From CAZYVA01 sp964650695 (GTDB lineage Bacteria; Bacillota; Clostridia; Lachnospirales; Lachnospiraceae): a DNA stretch of 10,179 nt. A program made the position numbers and the translations under genes. Positions 1 to 7,001 of the stretch are shown piece after piece; positions within the stretch are counted from its first letter, which is position 1; each line of letters begins with the position of its first letter. Under the pieces are notes generated by a model. The model had not been told where the DNA came from, searched no databases, and saw only the letters and a list, made by a program, of their open reading frames with translations. The stretch spans positions 1 to 10,179 of the forward strand of contig CAZYVA010000066.1 in assembly GCA_964650695.1 (NCBI GenBank). The letters are read 5' to 3'.

Positions 1-725
1 CCTCCGATGGCGGAATACGCATTTTTTACAGCAAAACAGTGTGCCGGGCCATACCCCCAGAAATTGCAGAGGCGTCTGGCATCCCCAGCGTCCCCGGAAG
101 CGCCGGCGCTCCTGCCCGCCCCAGGAGCCGCAGCCCTCTTCTGTGCTCCGTCCTTCCCGGTATCCCGGACGTTGAGCGTTTCTTCAAATTCATACACGGG
201 CATACACTGGATCTGGTTGAACCCCATTTCCCTGAGGTATGGAATTTTCTCGGCCACGCCTTCAAACGTCCCCTTTTTACGCACCCCCGCCCCTCTGTCG
301 TTTGTGAAACCGCGGACATGCAAGGCATAGGAAACCACTCGGTGGGCCGGGATGCCCGGCAGCCTGTCCCCTTCCCAGTCATACCTTTCTGTATCCAGCC
401 TCCCGTAGATCTCATGGGCGGGCAGGTCTTTTTTCTCATTCCACGCCGTATTGCCCCCGATCCGTTTCACGTAAGGATCCAGCGTCACTTCGCCGCCGAT
501 CCGGAAATTGTACCCAGAGTAAGGAAATTCCGACAGATCAAACGAAAGAAAATGGATCTCTCCGATCGATTCCTCCATGGGGATCTCCGCGGACGGCCCT
601 TTTTGGCCCGCCTCATAAAGTAACAGGCTGCATGCCTGCTTTTCCGGTACTGCCACTGCAAAATTCACCTGTCTGTCCATCACCGCTGCCCCCATCGGCA
701 ATGGAGTACCCTGCATTTTCCTCAT
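1..725 (-). CDS. GH13 alpha-amylase-family enzyme, glycogen debranching/pullulanase type (N-terminal part, runs off left edge)
   Basis: About 241 residues are visible; the frame stays open to the left edge, so the C-terminus is missing. Residues about 8-90 look like the N-terminal beta-sandwich (CBM48-like) of debranching enzymes, ending in GYNFRIGG and LDPYVKRIGG. The GH13 barrel then begins: YALHVRGFT (133-141, compare HVRGFT in GlgX/TreX/pullulanase), LREMGFNQIQCMPVYEF (164-180) and NFWGYGPAHCFAVKNAYS (from about 221, compare NYWGYN...FFAPxxAY). The family hydrolyses alpha-1,6 or alpha-1,4 links of glycogen or starch; the catalytic Asp/Glu/Asp would lie outside the window, so activity and exact subfamily cannot be judged. 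The start at 725 is supported by an AGAGG five bases upstream. The gene begins 33 nt after the stop of the sugar-binding lipoprotein gene, so co-transcription is likely. Odd point: a 34-residue Ala/Gly-rich stretch (residues 185-218) interrupts the barrel. Confidence 0.85.
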   Translation of the reverse strand, partial: MRKMQGTPLPMGAAVMDRQVNFAVAVPEKQACSLLLYEAGQKGPSAEIPMEESIGEIHFLSFDLSEFPYSGYNFRIGGEVTLDPYVKRIGGNTAWNEKKDLPAHEIYGRLDTERYDWEGDRLPGIPAHRVVSYALHVRGFTNDRGAGVRKKGTFEGVAEKIPYLREMGFNQIQCMPVYEFEETLNVRDTGKDGAQKRAAAPGAGRSAGASGDAGDARRLCNFWGYGPAHCFAVKNAYSAIG

Positions 726-758
726 GTTTTCCTCTCTTTCCTTTTTACCTGTCCATGT

Positions 759-1766
759 CTACTGCCAGCCATCCGCGCCATACATGGCGACATTGTCCTG
801 ATTGATCATGAATACGTCTTCGTATACCTCCGGCTCGTAATCCTCCCCCTCAAGGATCGCAATGGCCGTTTCCGCCGCCTTCTGCCCGATATGGATCGGG
901 GACTGTGCCGCAGTCCCGGCAACCGGGGTATCTGTTTTTTGGAGTTCTTTCTTGATGTCCGGTGAGCCGTCCACGCCGTAAACAACAACATTTTTCAGCT
1001 TTGCAACATTCACCGCCGTGACAGCCCCCACCGCGATCTGGTCGTTGCCGCACATAATAGCTGTGATATCCTTGTTTTTTTCCAGGATCTCCGTACAGAC
1101 TTCCAGCGCTCTCTCAAATTCGCCCCCCGTGTCCGCCCTCGCCACGACCTCAAAGCCTTTTTCCGCCTCCGCGACCGCTTCCTCGAACCCGGTGATCCGG
1201 TCATTGATAGAATTTTGCGTCGGGCATTCGAGGATCACGATTTTACCGCCGTCCGGGCATCGGTCCAGCAGATCTTCCCCGCAGATAAAGCCTGCATGGT
1301 AATTGTCCGATCCGATATAGGCATCCACATAATCCATCTCTTTCACCTGCGTATCCGCATTGATGATCCACACCCCGGCTTCCTTCAGTTCCTGTAAGGA
1401 AGGGGTGATCTCCTCCCAGTCCACCGGCGTCAAAATGATCGCATCTATCCCCTCCTCGATCATCTCTTTGATCTGGGACGCCTGCAACTGCGGATCCGTA
1501 CCAGGGTCTTTGGTGACCATCTCATACCCCGCGTCATCCAGCACTTCCTTTGCGGCCTGCTCCAGCGTGATAAAATATGGGTTTGTCATATCGATCACGG
1601 AAAATCCGATCTTTTTTACCTCATCTGGGTCTATGGTATCTTCTTTTGCATCTTCCTCAGCGGCAGCGTTGTCCTCTTCTGTCCCTACATGCTTTTTACA
1701 TGCCGCGATACTCAAAACGCAAAAGAAAAAAATACAAGCCAGAGCTATACCTCTACGTCCTTGCAT
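759..1766 (-). CDS. Ribose-type sugar ABC transporter substrate-binding lipoprotein
   Basis: A 335-residue protein of the periplasmic-binding-protein type 1 (RbsB-like) family. It has a lipoprotein signal: basic MQGRRG, a hydrophobic run, and lipobox IAAC with the lipidated Cys at 23. An acidic Glu/Asp/Ala-rich tether follows (about 28-50), then the two-lobed binding fold from about residue 52. Positions matching sugar contacts of RbsB are recognisable: NPYF (62-65), D138, NDR (188-190), GND (240-242), GVDG (264-267) and Q288. The Arg after the Asp of RbsB's DR pair is Thr here, so the ligand may not be ribose. It would sit on the outer face of the membrane and deliver sugar to an ABC permease or serve as a sensor. 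The start at 1766 follows GGGAGGAG by six bases; an in-frame ATG at 1856 has no ribosome site and would bury the signal peptide. No permease or ATPase gene is adjacent. Upstream gap to the helicase gene is 92 nt. Confidence 0.88.
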   Translation of the reverse strand: MQGRRGIALACIFFFCVLSIAACKKHVGTEEDNAAAEEDAKEDTIDPDEVKKIGFSVIDMTNPYFITLEQAAKEVLDDAGYEMVTKDPGTDPQLQASQIKEMIEEGIDAIILTPVDWEEITPSLQELKEAGVWIINADTQVKEMDYVDAYIGSDNYHAGFICGEDLLDRCPDGGKIVILECPTQNSINDRITGFEEAVAEAEKGFEVVARADTGGEFERALEVCTEILEKNKDITAIMCGNDQIAVGAVTAVNVAKLKNVVVYGVDGSPDIKKELQKTDTPVAGTAAQSPIHIGQKAAETAIAILEGEDYEPEVYEDVFMINQDNVAMYGADGWQ

Positions 1767-1858
1767 ATCCGACTCCTCCCGAATTGCCCCGGCTCCTTTT
1801 TCATTCCTGTAACGGCAAGGGCATCTTTTGTGAATAAGAGCAACATTTTTAAACATAC

Positions 1859-3730
1859 TTATTCTACATCATTTTCCTGTGTTTGGCTACCCGTTAATTC
1901 TCCGATAAATCGGGAGGCAAGCTGATCTTTCCCGTTTTTCTTTTTCGGGCGGCTGATGGTGAGCCGGTTTTTCGCCCTGGTCACCGCTACGTAAAACAAC
2001 CGCCGTTCCTCCTCGATCTCTTCGGCAAGCGCCGCTTTCCTGTAAGGGATGTTCCCTTCGTTTGCCTGTATGATAAAAACCGTATCATATTCGAGCCCCT
2101 TCGCCCCATGCATCGTCAAAAAAGCAACCTTTCCCTGGGGATTTCCTTTCTCTTTTTTCCCCTGTGCCTGCAATTCCTCCTGATAAATGGCAATATGCGC
2201 AAACCATGCTTCAGCCGTCTCAAAGCCTTTCGCGCGTTCCTGGATCTCATCCAGTGTTTCTTTCTGTTCATCGTAGTCCAGTCCCCTGGCTTGCGTATAT
2301 TCCCGTAAAAAAAAGTCATACCCCACTTTTTTCCGCAGATACACGATCGCCGCATAAGGAGTCTTCCCCCGGATCGCTTCCATATCTTCCTCAAACTGCC
2401 AGATGCGCTCCTGCATCCACGCCTTGTCGCAGTAAAAGCGGCCAAGCGATTCAAACGTTACGTTTTCGTCTCTCATGCTATCCCGCCCAAGATAGCGGTT
2501 CGGACGGTTCGCCACCCGTAAAAAATCACTTCTTTTTCCTTTGCCTTGTGCGATCCTGAGATAACTGACCATATCCTGCGCCGCAAAATGCCCATAGATA
2601 TCATACGGCGTCTCACGCATCCAGAAAGGGACCTGATATTCTGCAAACGTCTCCGTTATGGCGCGCGCGTTGTCCGTGGTTCTGAACAATACCGCTATAT
2701 CGTCCAGCGCTTTGTTTTCCCGTACCTGTTGCTGCACCTGTGCCAATATGTAAAGGCTTTCCTCCCTGGCGTCTGAGACTTCCTGTATATGGATCCTGCA
2801 CCCTTCGCTTTTCCGGGGGCAGATGGCCTTTGGGAACCGGTTCTGGTTGTGCCCGATCACCCGGAGGGCCGAGCGCACGATACGGGCGCCTGAACGGTAA
2901 TTGACGTCCAGCAAAATCTGCCTCGCCTGCGGATAATCCTCCTGGAACTGCCGCATGATCCCGGGGCTTGCCCCACGGAAACGGTATATCGACTGGTCGT
3001 CATCCCCCACCACAAAAAGATGGTCGTCCGGCGCCGCCAGCATCTTCGCTACCCGGTACTGCACCAGGTTGATATCCTGGAATTCATCGATCATCAGATA
3101 ACGGAAACGTTCCTGCCACTTTCGCAGTATGTCCGGGCGCTGTAAAAACAGTTCCATACACTGATACAGGATATCGTCAAAATCCAGTTTACGCTCCTGC
3201 CGCTTTTGTTCCTCATAAAACCGATAGCATTTATGAAATTTTTCTGCGTCATGATGGGGTGGGCAATACAGTGCGATATCCAGGCAATTGTTTTTTACAT
3301 GCCCGATTTCCTCCGACAGTTCCCTCGCCTGCTCCTTTGTCCGGGGAAATTCCTCCTCAAACGGGTCTGCTTTCTGCATCGCGTACAGCATCATCCGTGT
3401 TTTTTCCTGTTCGGATAAGATGTTGTCCGGGCCCAAGCGGTATGCCCATTTGAGGATCCAGTAGTAAATGGCATGGAAGGTCCCGAAAACCACAGGAGAT
3501 TCCCCGTTCCCGACCACCCGGCAAAACCGCTCTTTCATTTCCTTCGCGGCATACCTGGTAAAGGTAATGACCAGAATTTCTTCCGGCCTTACCTTGTATA
3601 CCTGGATTAAATATTCGATTCTTTTTGCGATGGTAAGAGTTTTCCCAGAACCTGGGCCTGCAAGGACGAGGCAAGGGCCCTCATTGTGGGCGACCGCCTC
3701 TTTCTGAGCATGAGTCAGCGTCATCGGCAT
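1859..3730 (-). CDS. UvrD/PcrA-like superfamily 1A ATP-dependent DNA helicase
   Basis: A 623-residue SF1A helicase, a 3'-5' DNA translocase family of repair and replication. Motifs appear in order: Q-motif LTHAQKEAV (5-13), Walker A AGPGSGKT (24-31), Ia ITFTRYAAKEM (55-65), FGTFH (82-86), Walker B/motif II DEFQD (215-219), motif III GDDDQSIYRFRGA (242-254), NYRSG (277-281), then near the C-terminus the TMHGAKGLEYDTVFI block and the arginine-containing motif VAVTRAKNRL. All ATPase motifs are intact. It ends shortly after SRFIGELTG, so it is shorter than typical PcrA (about 720-750 residues) and lacks room for the C-terminal Tudor-like domain that binds RNA polymerase; I therefore treat it as a UvrD-like paralogue rather than naming it pcrA. 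The start at 3730 has AAGGA 11 bases upstream and overlaps the gltX stop by 10 nt. A second in-frame ATG at 3724 forms an ATGA overlap but lies farther from that site. Translational coupling to gltX is likely. Confidence 0.93.
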   Translation of the reverse strand: MPMTLTHAQKEAVAHNEGPCLVLAGPGSGKTLTIAKRIEYLIQVYKVRPEEILVITFTRYAAKEMKERFCRVVGNGESPVVFGTFHAIYYWILKWAYRLGPDNILSEQEKTRMMLYAMQKADPFEEEFPRTKEQARELSEEIGHVKNNCLDIALYCPPHHDAEKFHKCYRFYEEQKRQERKLDFDDILYQCMELFLQRPDILRKWQERFRYLMIDEFQDINLVQYRVAKMLAAPDDHLFVVGDDDQSIYRFRGASPGIMRQFQEDYPQARQILLDVNYRSGARIVRSALRVIGHNQNRFPKAICPRKSEGCRIHIQEVSDAREESLYILAQVQQQVRENKALDDIAVLFRTTDNARAITETFAEYQVPFWMRETPYDIYGHFAAQDMVSYLRIAQGKGKRSDFLRVANRPNRYLGRDSMRDENVTFESLGRFYCDKAWMQERIWQFEEDMEAIRGKTPYAAIVYLRKKVGYDFFLREYTQARGLDYDEQKETLDEIQERAKGFETAEAWFAHIAIYQEELQAQGKKEKGNPQGKVAFLTMHGAKGLEYDTVFIIQANEGNIPYRKAALAEEIEEERRLFYVAVTRAKNRLTISRPKKKNGKDQLASRFIGELTGSQTQENDVE

Positions 3731-5178
3731 AACATTTCGATTCCTTTTTTGATTCTTCTTACGGATTCCTCCTTGCCAAGGATCTCCATCAGTTCTGTCG
3801 CGCCGCCGGGGGTGCTTTGCTTCCCGGAAACCGCGGTACGTACCGGCCACATCACAAAACCTGTTTTGCGGCCTTTTTCCTCCGCATAGGCTTTCAGCAT
3901 GGCAAATAAAGCGTCATTGCTAAAATCCTCCTGTTTTTCCAATAACGGAAGCACTTCCCTGAGCGTATCCAAGGATGTCCCTTTGTCCGTCTTCATCTTC
4001 TTATGGCAGTACATCGCTGCGTCATATTCCGGCAGGCAGTCAAAGAAATCTACCAGCGCCGCGATATCCGGGAAAACCTCGATCCTTGTTTTTACCAACG
4101 CCGCGATCTTCCTTAAATCATAGCCTTTCGTCACGGCCTGGCCAAGATAAGGCTCCGCTTTTTCGAAAAACGTATCGAAATCCATCGCCTTGAGGTATTC
4201 CCCATTCATCCATTTCAGTTTCACGAGATCAAAGACCGCAGGGGATTTGTTTATATGCTGGTAGTCGAACTCCTTTACCAGCTCCTCCAGTGAAAAGATC
4301 TCCCGGTTGTCGGACGGGCACCATCCAAGAAGCGCTACATAATTCACTATCGCTTCCGTCAGGAACCCCTGCCCGATCAAATCCTCATAAGAGGAATGCC
4401 CGCACCGTTTACTCAGCTTTTTATGATTTTCATCGGTGATCAGCGGGCAATGCACGTAAGTCGGGACGTCCCAGCCAAACGCCTGGTAAATCCGGTTGTA
4501 TTTCGGCGCGGAGGAAAGGTATTCGTTCCCCCGCACAACATGGGTGATCCCCATCAGATGGTCGTCTACCACATTGGCAAAATTATAAGTCGGATATCCG
4601 TCCGATTTGATGAGGATGAGATCCTCCATCTCCGCATTTGGGACGGTGATCTCCCCGTAAATGTCATCCTGGAAGGTGGTCACTCCTTCTGTCGGCATAT
4701 TGAACCGGATGACATACGGCTTTCCCGCCGCCAGGTTCGCCTCCACCTCCGCTTTTCCAAGCCCCAGGCAGTGCTTGTCATACGCTACGATCTGCGTCCC
4801 GTCCTCTGAAACCCTGCTCTTTAAGGATTCCAGGCGTTCTTTATCGCAGAAACAGTAATAGGCGTCCCCTTGCGCGATCAGCTCTTCCGCGTACTTCATA
4901 TACAGACCGGACCGATTGCGCTCGCTCTGCACATAAGGCCCTACGCCCCCGTCTTTATCCGGCCCTTCGTCATGCACCAGCCCGGTTTCCGCAAGAGTGT
5001 GGTAAATTGTATCCAACGCCCCTTCCACAAATCGTTCCTGATCCGTATCTTCGATACGGAGCATGAAATCTCCGCCCTCGTGCTTGGCGATCAAATACGC
5101 ATACAAAGCCGTCCGCAGGTTTCCGACATGCATCCTTCCGGTCGGGCTGGGCGCAAACCTTGTTCTCACTTTATCCAT
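3721..5178 (-). CDS. gltX: Glutamyl-tRNA synthetase
   Basis: A 485-residue class I aminoacyl-tRNA synthetase that charges tRNA(Glu) with glutamate in the cytosol; full length for the family. The opening RFAPSPTGRMHVGNLRTAL carries the HIGH-type signature as HVGN (17-20). LRIEDTD (40-46) and the KMSKS-type loop KLSKR (254-258) are intact, and GNEYLSSAPK lies between them. A CFC pair (109-111) with C137 resembles the partial zinc site of some bacterial GluRS. The C-terminal third is the anticodon-binding helical domain. In many Firmicutes this enzyme also mischarges tRNA(Gln) for later amidation by GatCAB; whether that holds here cannot be seen. The start at 5178 has AAGGAG ten bases upstream. 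It follows gpsA after a 57-nt gap containing a small inverted repeat, and its stop overlaps the helicase start. Confidence 0.97.
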   Translation of the reverse strand: MDKVRTRFAPSPTGRMHVGNLRTALYAYLIAKHEGGDFMLRIEDTDQERFVEGALDTIYHTLAETGLVHDEGPDKDGGVGPYVQSERNRSGLYMKYAEELIAQGDAYYCFCDKERLESLKSRVSEDGTQIVAYDKHCLGLGKAEVEANLAAGKPYVIRFNMPTEGVTTFQDDIYGEITVPNAEMEDLILIKSDGYPTYNFANVVDDHLMGITHVVRGNEYLSSAPKYNRIYQAFGWDVPTYVHCPLITDENHKKLSKRCGHSSYEDLIGQGFLTEAIVNYVALLGWCPSDNREIFSLEELVKEFDYQHINKSPAVFDLVKLKWMNGEYLKAMDFDTFFEKAEPYLGQAVTKGYDLRKIAALVKTRIEVFPDIAALVDFFDCLPEYDAAMYCHKKMKTDKGTSLDTLREVLPLLEKQEDFSNDALFAMLKAYAEEKGRKTGFVMWPVRTAVSGKQSTPGGATELMEILGKEESVRRIKKGIEMLCR

Positions 5179-5199
5179 GATCTTTCTTCTCCTTTATCC

Positions 5200-5219
5200 C
5201 AGGCGCTTTTTTACACCTG
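5200..5219 (-). repeat. Small inverted repeat in the gpsA-gltX gap
   Basis: On the minus strand, CAGGTG and CGCCTG flank an 8-nt A-rich loop, forming a 6-bp stem with one G-U pair just upstream of the gltX ribosome site. No U-tract follows, so it does not look like an intrinsic terminator. It could be an RNA stabiliser or chance. Confidence 0.3.
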
Positions 5220-5235
5220 TGATTTTTATCATTCC

Positions 5236-6249
5236 TTATTCTTTCCACGGCAGCGCCTGATGCTCTGCTTTGGAATCCCGGAGCATCAGCTCGCCCACCG
5301 CTTCCTTCGGATTTTTCCCTTCAAACAGGATTTCATTGACCTTATTGACGATCGGCATGGACACGCCATACTTTTCCCCTAATTTTACAGCAGCTTTCGT
5401 GGAGTAAACCCCTTCCACCACCATCTGCACTTCGTCCATCGCCTCCTGCATGGTTTTCCCTTGCCCGATCAGATATCCGGCTTTCCGGTTCCGGCTGTGG
5501 ACGCTGGCGCACGTCACGATCAGGTCGCCGATCCCGGTAAGCCCCGTGAAGCTCTCAACCGCCCCGCCCATCTTCACGCCAAGCTGCGCGATCTCATGGA
5601 TGCCGCGGGTAATCAAGGCAGCCTTTGTGTTGTCCCCATACCCCAGGCCGTCCGCCATGCCGGCCGCAAGCGCGATGACATTTTTCAGAGAACCGCCCAG
5701 TTCCATCCCAAGGCGGTCCGGGCTTGTGTACACACGGAACACCTCGTTGGAAAACATACCCTGCAGGTACTCCGCCGTCTCTCTCGTCTTTGCGCCGATG
5801 ACAACCGCCGTCGGGAGACCTCTCCCCACCTCTTCCGCATGGCTTGGCCCGGAAAGCACCGCCACGTCTGCCTGTGGGATCTCCTCTTCAATCTGCTGGG
5901 AAAGCGTCATAAATGTAGATTCCTCGATCCCTTTCGCCACATCCACAATGATCTGGCCGTCTGCTACAAAGGGGGCCATCTTCCGCGCGGTATTCCTCGT
6001 AAACGGGGACGGAACCGCAAGCACGATAAAATCCTTTCCCACGACCCCTTTTTCTATATCCGTCGTAAATGCCATATCTTCCGGGATCTTCACACCCGGC
6101 AGCTTGCTTTTGTGTTCCCGCTCTTTTGAGAGCATCTCCACTTCCTCTTTGCTGATCGACCACACCGTCACATCGTGCCCGTTTTTGTGGAGCAAAACCG
6201 AAAGGGCCGTCCCCCAGCTTCCCGCTCCCATAATGCCTATTTTTGCCAT
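5236..6249 (-). CDS. gpsA: NAD(P)-dependent glycerol-3-phosphate dehydrogenase
   Basis: A 337-residue cytosolic enzyme that reduces dihydroxyacetone phosphate to sn-glycerol-3-phosphate for phospholipid synthesis; usual family length. The N-terminus holds the Rossmann dinucleotide motif GAGSWG (8-13). Further family blocks are VAVPS (78-81 region), AKGIE (105-109), SGPSHAEE (133-140), GSLKNV (186-191), DNTKAALITRG (206-216) and GLTGIGDL (236-243). The end, LMLRDSKAEH, matches the conserved C-terminal LM-x-R-x-x-K-x-E pattern. The conserved lysines K189 and K209 are present. The start at 6249 follows GGAGG by six bases; the longer in-frame start at 6324 would overlap plsY, lacks a ribosome site and adds residues not found in the family. 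Its product is the substrate of PlsY, encoded directly upstream with a 55-nt gap, so the pair forms a short metabolic module. Confidence 0.97.
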   Translation of the reverse strand: MAKIGIMGAGSWGTALSVLLHKNGHDVTVWSISKEEVEMLSKEREHKSKLPGVKIPEDMAFTTDIEKGVVGKDFIVLAVPSPFTRNTARKMAPFVADGQIIVDVAKGIEESTFMTLSQQIEEEIPQADVAVLSGPSHAEEVGRGLPTAVVIGAKTRETAEYLQGMFSNEVFRVYTSPDRLGMELGGSLKNVIALAAGMADGLGYGDNTKAALITRGIHEIAQLGVKMGGAVESFTGLTGIGDLIVTCASVHSRNRKAGYLIGQGKTMQEAMDEVQMVVEGVYSTKAAVKLGEKYGVSMPIVNKVNEILFEGKNPKEAVGELMLRDSKAEHQALPWKE

Positions 6250-6304
6250 GTTGTGCCTCCTTTGGTTTTCATTCACGGCCAGAAAGCCGCCCATAATAAC
6301 GTTG

Positions 6305-6949
6305 TCACTTCCCCTTCCCGACACGGAGCTTATTTTCCGTGCCGTTTATCAACCGTTTGATATTCGCCCGGTGCTTGTAAAACGCGGATACAGCCAGGAA
6401 TGCCGCTATAGCGTACATCTCATACAGGCAGCCCTGCGACACGCCGTAAAACCCGGTCTGCCCCAGATAAACCACGCCTGCAAGGTATACCGTCACTACC
6501 AGGAGCGATCCGACCGAAACATAACGGGTCGCCGCCACGCTTCCGATAAATACCACCAGGCAGGCCAGCACCATCCATGGATTGGTCGTGCTTAAAATCA
6601 GCCCGGCGGTCGCCGCGATCCCTTTCCCGCCCTGGAAGCCCATATAAAAAGGATAATTGTGACCTAAAACAGCCCCCATCCCCGCATACATGCACAATAC
6701 CGGCAGGATGTCCGGATGGGCATCCCGGTACAGGAAACGCACGAAAACGACGGCAAACACACATTTAAAACAGTCTCCTAAAAGTGTAACCACGCCCGCT
6801 TTCCATCCGAGCGTGCGGAGCGCGTTCGTTGTACCCGCGTTCCCGCTCCCTTCCTTGCGTATGTCGATCCGGTGCAGTTTCCCGTAAATATATCCGGTCT
6901 GGAACAGCCCGAAAATATAACCGGTCAGCACGCATATGATTCGTTCCAT
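6305..6949 (-). CDS. plsY: Acyl-phosphate:glycerol-3-phosphate acyltransferase PlsY
   Basis: A 214-residue polytopic membrane enzyme that transfers an acyl group from acyl-phosphate (made by PlsX) to glycerol-3-phosphate, giving lysophosphatidic acid. Hydrophobic segments alternate with the three family motifs: motif 1 EGSGNAGTTN (33-42), motif 2 GHNYPFYMGFQGGKGIA (96-112) and motif 3 around HRANIKRLINGTE (193-205). The key Gly, His, Asn, Lys and Glu residues are present. Motif 1 has Thr in place of the commoner Ala in GAxN, a mild change. The ribosome site is weak (GGGATGG about ten bases before the ATG). It lies 52 nt after der and 55 nt before gpsA; the order der-plsY-gpsA is a well-known Firmicutes arrangement. 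Confidence 0.96.
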   Translation of the reverse strand: MERIICVLTGYIFGLFQTGYIYGKLHRIDIRKEGSGNAGTTNALRTLGWKAGVVTLLGDCFKCVFAVVFVRFLYRDAHPDILPVLCMYAGMGAVLGHNYPFYMGFQGGKGIAATAGLILSTTNPWMVLACLVVFIGSVAATRYVSVGSLLVVTVYLAGVVYLGQTGFYGVSQGCLYEMYAIAAFLAVSAFYKHRANIKRLINGTENKLRVGKGK

Positions 6950-7001
6950 CTTCGATTTCCATCCCTTTTGTTTGTTCTTTCCCGTGCGTTTCCATTGGTT
7001 T

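Noticed and set aside
39..623. A 194-codon plus-strand open frame at the left end
   Set aside because: It is antisense to the GH13 gene, whose conserved blocks are unmistakable on the minus strand; the plus frame shows no recognisable domain.
1767..1858. 92-nt gap upstream of the sugar-binding lipoprotein, examined for a promoter or terminator
   Set aside because: No convincing -35/-10 pair and no GC-rich hairpin with a U-tract were found; only the ribosome site of the next gene is clear.
5450..6595. A 381-codon open frame on the plus strand, opposite gpsA and plsY
   Set aside because: It lies antisense to two fully conserved genes, has no family motifs and no ribosome site, and is explained by the codon bias of the minus-strand genes.
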